This document shows, piece after piece, positions 53,749 through 60,928 of a stretch of 64,000 nt of DNA (position 1 is its first letter; every line of letters begins with the position of its first letter). The DNA comes from Sulfurovum zhangzhouensis (GTDB lineage: Bacteria > Campylobacterota > Campylobacteria > Campylobacterales > Sulfurovaceae). Under the pieces are notes generated by a model. That model was not told the DNA's origin, ran no database searches, and worked only from the letters and a program-made list of their open reading frames with translations. The stretch lies in assembly GCF_030347965.1 (NCBI RefSeq), contig NZ_JAQIBD010000002.1:124001-188000 (forward strand), written 5' to 3'. A program made the translations under genes and the position numbers.

Positions 53749-54534
53749 ATGGGTGTGATCGATGTCTCAAATGTAAGCTTTTCCTACGACAGAGAAATAG
53801 TACTTGAGGATATCAATCTTAGTATAGACAAAGAGGATTTTCTAGCGATCATAGGACCAAATGGCGGAGGTAAATCTACCCTGCTTAAAGTCATCCTTGG
53901 TATCTATAAACCTAAAAAAGGATCGGTCAAAGTTCTGGGTAAAGAGCCATGCAAAAACCTCTCTCATATCGGTTATGTCCCGCAAAATACCAATGTCAAT
54001 ACCGATTTTCCTATCAAAGTCCTGGAAGTGGTCATGATGGGTCATATCGGAGGGAAACGCCCATTGTTCGGGTATGGTCAAGATGAGATCGCCTGCGCGA
54101 TGGGAGCTTTGGCACAAGTAGGTATGCAAGCATATGCAGACAAAAAGATCGGTTCACTCTCCGGAGGGCAGAGACAGCGTGTTATGATCGCCAGAGCACT
54201 CTGTGCACACCCTTCTATCCTTATCCTTGATGAGCCAACTGCCAGTATCGATGTAGCAGGACAAAGAGATATCTATGAACTGCTTAGAGTACTCTCTAAG
54301 AGTGTGACGATCATCGTCGTCAGTCATGATATCTCAGTGATCCTGGAGTATGCCAACAAGGTAGCCCATATCAACAAAAGACTCTCGTTCCACGATATCT
54401 CCAACAAAGAAGAAACCTTCCATACCCATGGAAAAAGCGGACATTTTTGTGAGGTGGAACTTCTGCAAATGCTGGGTTCAAAAAGCAATTGTAATGTGTG
54501 TGAACCTGTAGAAAAGTGGAGGACAGAGCCATGA
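53749..54534 (+). CDS. znuC: zinc ABC transporter ATPase (ZnuC)
   Basis: ABC ATPase of 261 residues. Walker A GPNGGGKST (about 38-46), signature LSGGQRQRV (about 139-147), Walker B ILILDEPTA, and the switch His in VSHD. The C-terminus has SNCNVCEP, a CxxC-containing tail seen in some metal-uptake ATPases. It is 3 bases after znuA and overlaps znuB by 4 bases. Confidence 0.94.
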   Translation: MGVIDVSNVSFSYDREIVLEDINLSIDKEDFLAIIGPNGGGKSTLLKVILGIYKPKKGSVKVLGKEPCKNLSHIGYVPQNTNVNTDFPIKVLEVVMMGHIGGKRPLFGYGQDEIACAMGALAQVGMQAYADKKIGSLSGGQRQRVMIARALCAHPSILILDEPTASIDVAGQRDIYELLRVLSKSVTIIVVSHDISVILEYANKVAHINKRLSFHDISNKEETFHTHGKSGHFCEVELLQMLGSKSNCNVCEPVEKWRTEP

Positions 54535-55337
54535 TCGAAGCACTCTCTTACGGATTTATCCAGCATGCACTGATCGCAGGACTGCTTGTGAGCCTGGCTT
54601 CCGGTATTATCGGTTCGCTTATCGTTGTGAACCGTATGGTATTTCTGGCAGGCGGTATCGCACATGCTTCTTATGGCGGTATCGGGCTTGCAGTATTTTT
54701 AGGACTTCCTATCTTTTTAGGTGCATCACTCTTTGCTATTGCTGCAGCACTTCTTGTCTCTGTTTTAACACTCAAGAAGCGTGAGCGCATCGATACCTTT
54801 ATCGGACTGATCTGGGCAGTTGGGATGGCCATAGGGGTCATCTTCATCGATCTCACTCCGGGATACAATGTGGATATGATGAGCTATCTATTCGGCTCTA
54901 TCTTGGCTGTAAGCAGTGATGATCTTTACTTTATGGGTGCATTACTTGGGGTGATCATTGTCGTAATGAGCTTTTGGTATCGTGATATACTGGCTGTCTC
55001 TTATGACAGCGAATACGCAGCTCTACGCGGGGTCAATGTACGTCTTTTCTATACACTGATCCTTATCCTCTCAGCACTCACCGTGGTGATCGCTATCAAG
55101 GTCGTAGGACTTATACTGGTCATTGCCATGCTGACCATCCCTGTCTATATCGCTGAAAAGCTCTCAAACTCACTGGCAAAGATGATGCTCTACTCTGGAC
55201 TTATCGCTACGCTTTTCACCTCTATAGGACTAGCGGTATCCTATGCCTATAACCTCACTTCAGGTGCATCCATCATCATCGTATCAGCACTGGGTCTTGG
55301 TGCATTTTTACTTCTGAATAAGGTAAAGAGAGTTTAA
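54531..55337 (+). CDS. znuB: zinc ABC transporter permease (ZnuB)
   Basis: Inner-membrane permease of 268 residues, family ABC-3, with about eight helices. Conserved: ASGIIGSLIVVNRMVFLAGGIAHASYGGIGL (in parts, about 22-52) and the EAA-like loop near YDSEYAALRGVNVR. The ATG at 54531 overlaps the znuC stop (ATGA) and follows GGAGGA by 7 bases; a GTG 15 bases upstream is less likely. A REP-like palindrome lies downstream. Confidence 0.92.
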   Translation: MIEALSYGFIQHALIAGLLVSLASGIIGSLIVVNRMVFLAGGIAHASYGGIGLAVFLGLPIFLGASLFAIAAALLVSVLTLKKRERIDTFIGLIWAVGMAIGVIFIDLTPGYNVDMMSYLFGSILAVSSDDLYFMGALLGVIIVVMSFWYRDILAVSYDSEYAALRGVNVRLFYTLILILSALTVVIAIKVVGLILVIAMLTIPVYIAEKLSNSLAKMMLYSGLIATLFTSIGLAVSYAYNLTSGASIIIVSALGLGAFLLLNKVKRV

Positions 55338-55379
55338 TGACCTACTTTCGAATTTAACTATTACTCTTGTTTTTTTCTT

Positions 55380-55411
55380 CGTTCCCACGTTGAACGTAAG
55401 AATACATACCC
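55380..55411 (+). repeat. REP-like palindrome D
   Basis: CGTTCCC, then ACGT-TGA-ACGT (55387-55397), then AAGAATACATACCC. It matches the flanks CGTTCCCA and GAATRCATACC of the other copies. It lies in the convergent gap between znuB and dinB. Confidence 0.55.
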
Positions 55412-55416
55412 TCCCC

Positions 55417-56682
55417 TTACAACTCTCCCCCGCTTTTGATAATATCTATACCGAACTTCTCCCGCAGCTTTTGCATCGACTCCGTAAGCTTAGAAGCCTT
55501 CTGATCTTCACTGTAGTGGAGCATATCCATTGTCACTCCTCTGCCCTCTGCAAAGTGTGAGAGTGTGAGGTTGAGTTGTATGATGGCATGTGAGGGATGG
55601 ATGTCGATCTTGTCAAAGAGTTCCAGCATCACCTCCTTACAGTACTGTTCACTAAATAGCCTGTTGGAGTTGGTGAATCCCTTGGATTTGCTACCATATT
55701 CATACCTGATCTTCAGTGCATAGGTGGTAGGTACGTGACCTCCTTTATGGACAAGAAAGGCAAGGTGTCTACATAGGATCGTAACACGCCTTCGGATCTC
55801 ATCACGGTGGTACTGGGGATCAAATGTCCTGCCTATGCCGATAGACTTTTTGGCATGAGAGATGGCGATCCCCTCTTCGTCTATGCCGCATACACGGTCA
55901 TAAAGCTGTTTCCCCGACTTTCCCCATGAGTAGAAAAGTGCCTGTCTTCCTTTGATCTCCCCAAGCGTACGTATCCCGCGTTCAGATAGACGATCCTGAT
56001 ATCCTCTGCCGATACCCGGGAATTTTGCGATGGGGATATCTTTGATAAACTCATCCACTTCATTAGGATAGATCACCTTGATACCATGCGGTTTTGCAAA
56101 CCCTGTGGCCAGCTTTGCGATCCACTTGCTTCTTGAAGCACCGATGGAGATCGGCAGTTTCAATTCCCTGTAGATCTTATCTTTCAGCATCCGTGCAAAT
56201 CCTTCGATCTCTTCATCACTCACCCATCCGCTCACATCACCGAAAAACTCATCGATACTGAACTGTTCTATGGACGGGATCTCACGCTCCAGCATCACTC
56301 TTAGCTGGTGTGAGAGCGTATGGTAGAGCGGATAGTCAGGCGGGATTACTTTCAGGTGCGGACAGTGCCTGAGCGCCTCAGCCACACTCATCGCGGTTTT
56401 GACCCCGTAAGCACGTGCTTCATAAGAAGCAGTGGTGATGATACCACGGACTTTCCCGTCAGGATCTACAAAGTACTCCTCAAAGCTTTTCCCCGCATTA
56501 CTGCTGAGTATGGAACTGGTAAAAGCACCGTCTATGGCACTGAGATACCTACGCTCTTTTTTGCGCTCAAAGATACTCAGATTGCTTCTTCCGCCTACAG
56601 CAATAGGTATGCCATGTAACTGAGGTGCATCGATACGGTGTGCGGCTGCAAAAAAGCAGTCCAGATCCAGGTGTAACATCAT
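55417..56682 (-). CDS. dinB: DNA polymerase IV (Y family)
   Basis: Translesion polymerase of 421 residues. Catalytic motifs: HLDLDCFFAAAH (first Asp, about 4-15), ASYEARAYGVKTAMS (about 81-95), and QFSIDEFFGDV with the catalytic Asp-Glu. A helix-hairpin-helix follows (PGIGRGYQDRLSERGI). Between GIPIAVGG and ITTASYEAR there are about 40 more residues than in E. coli DinB. It is longer than the usual 350 residues. Two adjacent ATGs exist at the start; no clear ribosome site. No umuD-like gene is adjacent. Confidence 0.92.
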   Translation of the reverse strand: MMLHLDLDCFFAAAHRIDAPQLHGIPIAVGGRSNLSIFERKKERRYLSAIDGAFTSSILSSNAGKSFEEYFVDPDGKVRGIITTASYEARAYGVKTAMSVAEALRHCPHLKVIPPDYPLYHTLSHQLRVMLEREIPSIEQFSIDEFFGDVSGWVSDEEIEGFARMLKDKIYRELKLPISIGASRSKWIAKLATGFAKPHGIKVIYPNEVDEFIKDIPIAKFPGIGRGYQDRLSERGIRTLGEIKGRQALFYSWGKSGKQLYDRVCGIDEEGIAISHAKKSIGIGRTFDPQYHRDEIRRRVTILCRHLAFLVHKGGHVPTTYALKIRYEYGSKSKGFTNSNRLFSEQYCKEVMLELFDKIDIHPSHAIIQLNLTLSHFAEGRGVTMDMLHYSEDQKASKLTESMQKLREKFGIDIIKSGGEL

Positions 56683-56745
56683 TTCGTAAGTCTACCCAAC
56701 TCTGTACACAAAGCCTCAAAATCTTTCAAAATGTGATATTTTCGA

Positions 56746-56751
56746 TATACT
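56746..56751 (+). promoter_or_regulatory. -10 element placed for a leaderless ArsR-like mRNA
   Basis: CGA-TATACT ends 6 bases before the ATG at 56758, and there is no Shine-Dalgarno. Same spacing as the mtfA and znuA cases. Confidence 0.35.
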
Positions 56752-56757
56752 TCTTTT

Positions 56758-56976
56758 ATGGAAATTTTTTTACAAACCATCGGTGCATTGCACGATGAAA
56801 CCAGGATCAAACTCTTACGCTTTATAGAACAGCATAGATCTGTCTGTATCTATGAACTTGAACAGGTATTTGAGATGATACAGTCATACATCTCTCCTCA
56901 CTTCAAGATACTGAAAGAGATCAGTTATATGGAGATAGACCATTCTAAATATTGCAAGGCATGTACAAATGATTAA
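56758..56976 (+). pseudogene. truncated ArsR-family regulator
   Basis: A 72-residue ORF whose first ~58 residues align well with the intact ArsR at 62275-62598: MEIFLQTIGALHDETRIKLL matches MDIFLKSIAALNDETRVLIL, and MIQSYISPHFKILKE matches MIQSRLSRHLKILKD. After the recognition helix the wing and dimer helix are missing; it ends KYCKACTND. Without the wing it is unlikely to bind DNA normally. It overlaps the next gene's start by 8 bases. It could be a broken paralog or a small antagonist; broken is more likely. Confidence 0.6.
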
Positions 56977-57370
56977 AACATCTATATCAGTCATTATCGT
57001 ATTTTCTATCATTGCAGCTGCTATCTTTTTCTTTCTCGTTGATGGAGTGGCAGAAGGGTTGTGTGGTAACAAGATCTATAAAGAGTACCTCTCACCGAAC
57101 AATTCACTCAAAGCTGTTATATTTCAAAGAGAGTGTGGACCAAGTAATGGTGCAACAACACAGATTTCGGTCATAGAGACAAATCAAAGTTTGGAAAACA
57201 AAGCCGGGAATATCTTCGTGATCAAAGGCGAACCTAATATCACAGCACCTGCAATAGAGTGGAACAGTGATGAAGAGATCACTATCCATCACATGCCTGA
57301 TGGGACAGAGGTAAAAGCCAAAACCCAGATGATGTTAAAAACCCCTCTCAAAATTACATACAAAGAATAA
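56969..57370 (+). CDS. DUF5412-like membrane-anchored protein
   Basis: A 133-residue protein with one N-terminal transmembrane helix (about 6-24) and an extracytoplasmic beta-rich part. LSPNNSLKAVIFQRECGPSNG (in parts, about 43-63) and ITAPAIEWNSDEEITIHH (about 90-107) fit the DUF5412 pattern. Two Cys (LCGN and ECGPS) may pair. Function unknown. Its stop overlaps the start of acpH by one base, so translation is coupled. Confidence 0.7.
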   Translation: MIKTSISVIIVFSIIAAAIFFFLVDGVAEGLCGNKIYKEYLSPNNSLKAVIFQRECGPSNGATTQISVIETNQSLENKAGNIFVIKGEPNITAPAIEWNSDEEITIHHMPDGTEVKAKTQMMLKTPLKITYKE

Positions 57371-57990
57371 TGAACTGGCTTGCACACGTATTACTCTCTG
57401 AAGACAAAGTTGACTTCCAGCTGGGCAACTATCTTGCCGATCCTCTCAAAGGAAGAGCCTGGGAGAGTGCCAGTGATGACCTGCAAAGAGGTATCACGGT
57501 CCATAAACTGATAGACAGCTATACAGACACCCACAAGATCGTCTCTCTCAGTAAATCAAGACTGAGAGCGCAAGGACTGCTAAGAGGAGTGGTCATCGAC
57601 CTGACCTATGACTACCTGCTCTCAAAGCACTGGGAGAAGTTTACAACGATCCCCAAAGAGCGATTTCTGAGTGAATTTTATGAAAATGCCGAGAAACGCG
57701 CTCCAAGTTTTCCCGAACAGCCCCAACTTCTGGTCAACAATCTTATCAAACAGGACAGACTCAACAAGTACAACTCTCTTGAAGAGCTGCATAAAGCTTT
57801 AATGCGGATCGATACAAGATTATCCCCAAGACTTCTAGCCAGAGAGAGCGCCAGCAGTTACATTGATGATATTGTACGTATGCAAAGCAGACTCGAGCAG
57901 GATTTTCTAGACTTTTTCCCTGAGCTGTGCATCTATCTGAAAGTGCATATGGATGATCGTTATATCAAGCACTGGAGAGTATATGAGTGA
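57370..57990 (+). CDS. acyl carrier protein phosphodiesterase-like (AcpH, DUF479)
   Basis: A 206-residue HD-like protein. The family start MNWLAHVLLSEDKVDFQLGN is clear, with LADPLKGR, GITVHKLIDSYTDTH (about 43-57) and VIDLTYDYLLSKHW. E. coli AcpH removes the 4'-phosphopantetheine arm from acyl carrier protein. It begins at the last base of the DUF5412 gene and overlaps the Mut7-C gene by 8 bases. Confidence 0.88.
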   Translation: MNWLAHVLLSEDKVDFQLGNYLADPLKGRAWESASDDLQRGITVHKLIDSYTDTHKIVSLSKSRLRAQGLLRGVVIDLTYDYLLSKHWEKFTTIPKERFLSEFYENAEKRAPSFPEQPQLLVNNLIKQDRLNKYNSLEELHKALMRIDTRLSPRLLARESASSYIDDIVRMQSRLEQDFLDFFPELCIYLKVHMDDRYIKHWRVYE

Positions 57991-58450
57991 ACATCATACC
58001 CCTCCGAAATTTATCGCTGATTGTCATTTGGGGAGAGTAGCAAAATATCTACGGATATTGGGGTATGATACCTTATACTTTACCCATATCGAAGATAATG
58101 ACCTTATAGAGATGGCCAATGATGAGGGACGTATCATTCTTACCAGGGACCGTGAGCTCTCAGGGCGTAAACATGCAAATGCATTTTTGCTGAGAGCGAC
58201 GGATACACAGATACAGCTCAAAACCATACTGGAACACTTTGGGCTCTCAAAAGAGATCAAAGGCATATCACGCTGCCTTGTTTGCAACACACCACTGGAG
58301 ACAGTCGATAAGGAAGAGGTTATCGACCAGCTTCCTGAAGGCGTCAAAAAACATTTTGAATTTTTTGAGCGCTGCCCCGGTTGCGGCCGTATATACTGGC
58401 ACGGAGACCACTACTACAATATGCTCTCCTTCTTAAAAGAGATAGAGTAA
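57983..58450 (+). CDS. Mut7-C RNase-domain protein with zinc ribbon
   Basis: A 155-residue protein. The N-terminal PIN-like part has FIADCHLGRVAKYLRILGYD (about 9-28) and IILTRDRELS (about 51-60), which hold the acidic residues of the Mut7-C/PIN nuclease fold. The C-terminal zinc ribbon has CLVCNTPL and CPGCGRIYWHGDHY. It is predicted to act on RNA; the substrate is unknown. The ATG at 57983 overlaps the acpH stop; a further upstream start would lie deep in acpH. Confidence 0.85.
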   Translation: MSEHHTPPKFIADCHLGRVAKYLRILGYDTLYFTHIEDNDLIEMANDEGRIILTRDRELSGRKHANAFLLRATDTQIQLKTILEHFGLSKEIKGISRCLVCNTPLETVDKEEVIDQLPEGVKKHFEFFERCPGCGRIYWHGDHYYNMLSFLKEIE

Positions 58451-58451
58451 A

Positions 58452-58691
58452 TCAACTCCCTTGTGCATAAGCAGCGATGATCTCATCAAGGTGTACTTCA
58501 CGGTCTTCGTCTTCATCTATATCACATGACTCACATAACCCGCATAGAGTCCCTGCTTCTGTACGATCTTTCAAAGCTTCCATCGTTGTAGCACCACTCT
58601 TGATCGCTTCTATGATCTCTCCAAGTGTCGTACCCATACAGTAACACACTTCATAATCATCACCCAGTTTTTCTATCTCTACTTTGGTCAT
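58452..58691 (-). CDS. BFD-like [2Fe-2S]-binding protein
   Basis: A 79-residue protein with the bacterioferritin-associated ferredoxin pattern: CYCMG near residue 16 and CGLCESC near residue 48, a C-x-C and C-x-x-C set that should bind one [2Fe-2S] cluster. An acidic tail follows (DIDEDEDREVHLDE). AAAGGAG ribosome site supports the ATG at 58691. It is close to, but not clearly part of, the arsenic operon: 118 bases separate them on the same strand. An electron-transfer or regulatory role is possible. Confidence 0.78.
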   Translation of the reverse strand: MTKVEIEKLGDDYEVCYCMGTTLGEIIEAIKSGATTMEALKDRTEAGTLCGLCESCDIDEDEDREVHLDEIIAAYAQGS

Positions 58692-58808
58692 AGCATCTCC
58701 TTTAATTACAATACTATATCCAGAATGTAACGAAAAGCGTACCAATAGTCAAGTTAAGTAAAACTATGTACAAATCGAAATATTGGAATAATTAGCTACA
58801 ACGTGTCC

Positions 58809-59330
58809 TTAACAGCATCCTGTCGAGCATGTATCATCTTTAGGAAAGGTCGGTTCACAGCAGCCAACCCCACCAGTAAATGAGTCACCACCAAAGACTT
58901 CGATCTGATCCATCGTATGATAGTTTTCCCAGATCACATCCTGCGGGTCCTGCACCCAATATTTTTTTGACTTTGCATAGCAGCAGGCAGCTTCGTCTTG
59001 TTTTTCTCCAGTGATACCAGCGTTAACCAGCCTCTTTTCAATCGCATTGACGGCTTCTTCGCTGTCTACTTGAAGCCCAAGATGGTTGAGCCCGCTTTTG
59101 CTTTTACCCTTTGAAATAGCAAAATTGACAGCAGGGTCATCTACCAACCATTGTATATAATCTTCTTTGACTTTTGTCGGCTCCATCCCGAATAAGGCAG
59201 TGTAGAATACCCTATTTTGTTCAAGATCATCAACTGATATATGAATATGAAGTCGTTTCATGTTATTGCTCTTTGATTGATTTGATGAACAACATGTACC
59301 GGTATCTGTTTTTTGAGCTGTAAAAATCAT
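58809..59330 (-). CDS. arsI: ArsI/CadI-type dioxygenase (C-As lyase-like)
   Basis: Vicinal-oxygen-chelate protein. The core begins MKRLHIHISVDDLEQNRVFY and includes HLGLQVDS and the vicinal Cys pair in AACCYAKSKKYWVQDPQ, which in ArsI binds trivalent organoarsenicals so the C-As bond can be cut. A Cys-rich end (VGCCEP, CSTGCC) fits metal binding. Two starts are possible: the ATG at 59330 has a strong AAAAAGGA site and adds 23 residues with another Cys pair (TGTCCSSN); the ATG at 59261 has a weaker site. I used the longer one. Last gene of the leftward ars operon. Confidence 0.82.
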   Translation of the reverse strand: MIFTAQKTDTGTCCSSNQSKSNNMKRLHIHISVDDLEQNRVFYTALFGMEPTKVKEDYIQWLVDDPAVNFAISKGKSKSGLNHLGLQVDSEEAVNAIEKRLVNAGITGEKQDEAACCYAKSKKYWVQDPQDVIWENYHTMDQIEVFGGDSFTGGVGCCEPTFPKDDTCSTGCC

Positions 59331-59344
59331 TTGTGTATTCCTTT

Positions 59345-59728
59345 TTATTTAAACTGATAATTAATAAATAACTTTTCCAGTTCATCATCACTTAACAATC
59401 CAATATGCCGATAAACTTCTTTGCCATTTTTATCATAAATAATTTGGGTCGGGATCATCATGATCTTTAGCTCCGAAGCCGCATCACGCTCTTTTTTGAC
59501 ATTGATAAAATAGATATTGTACTCAGGGTGTTTTTGTGTAGTTTCATAAAGCATACGACTCATCACTTTACAGCTATGACAGCTGTCCGAACCTACTTCC
59601 AAAAAAGTCGGTTTTCCTTTGCCGATATTATGTTGGACCTGCGTGTATACACTCTCTTGCAGCATATTATCTTCGCCAAATGCAACCGATGCAAAGAACA
59701 TTAAAAAAACTGTTATGATAAATCTCAT
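59345..59728 (-). CDS. periplasmic thioredoxin-like protein
   Basis: A 127-residue precursor with a signal peptide (FIITVFLMFFASVAFG). The active site is SDSCHSCKVM (CHSC, about residues 49-52) and the cis-Pro is in MMIPTQIIYD. It is probably a periplasmic partner that receives electrons from the CcdA-like protein encoded 8 bases upstream in the operon. It may keep Cys-rich arsenic proteins or cytochromes reduced. Confidence 0.85.
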   Translation of the reverse strand: MRFIITVFLMFFASVAFGEDNMLQESVYTQVQHNIGKGKPTFLEVGSDSCHSCKVMSRMLYETTQKHPEYNIYFINVKKERDAASELKIMMIPTQIIYDKNGKEVYRHIGLLSDDELEKLFINYQFK

Positions 59729-59736
59729 CTATTCTC

Positions 59737-60438
59737 CTAAAACTGTAAATAGGCTTCCCATGCAAAATAGAACCCCAGGCCTATAAGCATAAGAGCAAAA
59801 CCTTTATTGATAGAGTTTGACACTTTTGCGACGACTTTGTTTGAAGTGACACTTTGTGCAAAACCGACCGATATACCTGCGATCAAAAGAAGCATTGAAT
59901 GCCCTATTGCAAATGTCAATATAAGTCCATATGCATAAACATATCCACTGTTAGCAGCAACGGTGATCATCCCAACAAGAGGTGCAGAAGCACATGGCGT
60001 GCTGACCAAGCCAAATATAATTCCTATCAAAAACCCGCCAAAGAGGCGATATTTGATAAGATGCATCATGATTAATGACTTATTTACTTCACCAAGTACA
60101 CCCCAGGCATACAGACCGATAAGTATGCTCAAAATTGAAGCAAGCAGGTATGCCCACATCGGAGCCACAGAAAAAAATCCGCCAAACTTTGCGACAATGA
60201 GGCCTAGTATAGAAAAGCTGATCATCACACCGATAGCAAAAAGAGATGCAAATGCATAGGTATAAAATACTTTTTTTCTACCTTCTAGATCTTTGTTCAG
60301 TGCCACAGCACTTCCTACCAGTAAGGGGACAGAAACTAACGAACAAGGTGCAACTGCTGTGATGCTGCCTGCTCCAAATGCACCTGCAAATGCCAAAAGT
60401 GAATTTGATTCAAGCAAGGCAAGTATACTCTCTTGCAT
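59737..60438 (-). CDS. CcdA/DsbD-like membrane electron carrier
   Basis: A 233-residue inner-membrane protein with about six helices. The two Cys of the family appear in VAPCSLVSVPLL (about residue 32) and VSTPCASAPLVGM (about residue 149), each followed by a Pro or small residue as in CcdA. It moves reducing equivalents from cytosolic thioredoxin to periplasmic thiol proteins. It lies between a small cytosolic CxxC protein and a periplasmic thioredoxin, an arrangement that reads like one relay. Confidence 0.85.
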   Translation of the reverse strand: MQESILALLESNSLLAFAGAFGAGSITAVAPCSLVSVPLLVGSAVALNKDLEGRKKVFYTYAFASLFAIGVMISFSILGLIVAKFGGFFSVAPMWAYLLASILSILIGLYAWGVLGEVNKSLIMMHLIKYRLFGGFLIGIIFGLVSTPCASAPLVGMITVAANSGYVYAYGLILTFAIGHSMLLLIAGISVGFAQSVTSNKVVAKVSNSINKGFALMLIGLGFYFAWEAYLQF

Positions 60439-60440
60439 TT

Positions 60441-60674
60441 TTACCCGTTAATCAGTGCTAAAACTTCATCTACACTTAATAGTTTCCCTGTGCTTACAAC
60501 TTTACCGTCTATGACAAGCCCAGGTGTACTTACTACTTGGTACTCCATGATCTTCATAATGTCATCCACTTTTTCTATCTGTGCGAATTTACCGCTTTTA
60601 GCAACAGCTTCTTTGACAACTTTTTCCAACGCAACACACTTGGCACACCCGGTACCCAGTACTTCGATTTTCAT
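60441..60674 (-). CDS. small thioredoxin-fold CxxC protein (redox-active disulfide protein 2)
   Basis: A 77-residue protein starting MKIEVLGTGCAKCVAL with the active site CAKC (about 10-13) and the cis-Pro region VVSTPGLVIDGKVV. This is the minimal thioredoxin-like fold often encoded in arsenic operons next to ArsP-like permeases. The ATG at 60674 overlaps the stop of the upstream small gene (ATGA) and has AAGGAG 8 bases before it. Its stop is 3 bases from the CcdA-like start. Confidence 0.88.
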   Translation of the reverse strand: MKIEVLGTGCAKCVALEKVVKEAVAKSGKFAQIEKVDDIMKIMEYQVVSTPGLVIDGKVVSTGKLLSVDEVLALING

Positions 60675-60916
60675 AGCAAACACTCCTTCATCATCGGTTC
60701 TAACTCTTCTGCACTCACTTTACCTGTAATCGTGATACTGGTGCCATTCTCTTCAGCTGCTACTTCTATTTTCTCAATTTTTTGCATCATTTGAGGATCA
60801 CATGCACAACTGCATTGCCCTTCCTGACATTCTTGTACTTTTGCATTAATTTCTTCAGCCTTCAAGCCACCTAAAAATGCTTTTACGCCATTTTGTGTAT
60901 TGTTTACTTTAAACAT
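60671..60916 (-). CDS. small Cys-rich protein in the arsenic operon
   Basis: An 81-residue protein with a central metal-binding-like stretch CQEGQCSCACDP and a late Cys (MKECLL). N- and C-terminal parts are plain amphipathic helix and strand. I do not recognise a family. It lies 12 bases from the ArsP-like permease and overlaps the CxxC thioredoxin by 4 bases, so it is firmly inside the operon. An As(III) or metal chaperone is a reasonable guess from the cysteines and place, but it does not look like ArsD. Confidence 0.68.
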   Translation of the reverse strand: MFKVNNTQNGVKAFLGGLKAEEINAKVQECQEGQCSCACDPQMMQKIEKIEVAAEENGTSITITGKVSAEELEPMMKECLL

Positions 60917-60928
60917 AAGTGTTCTCCT

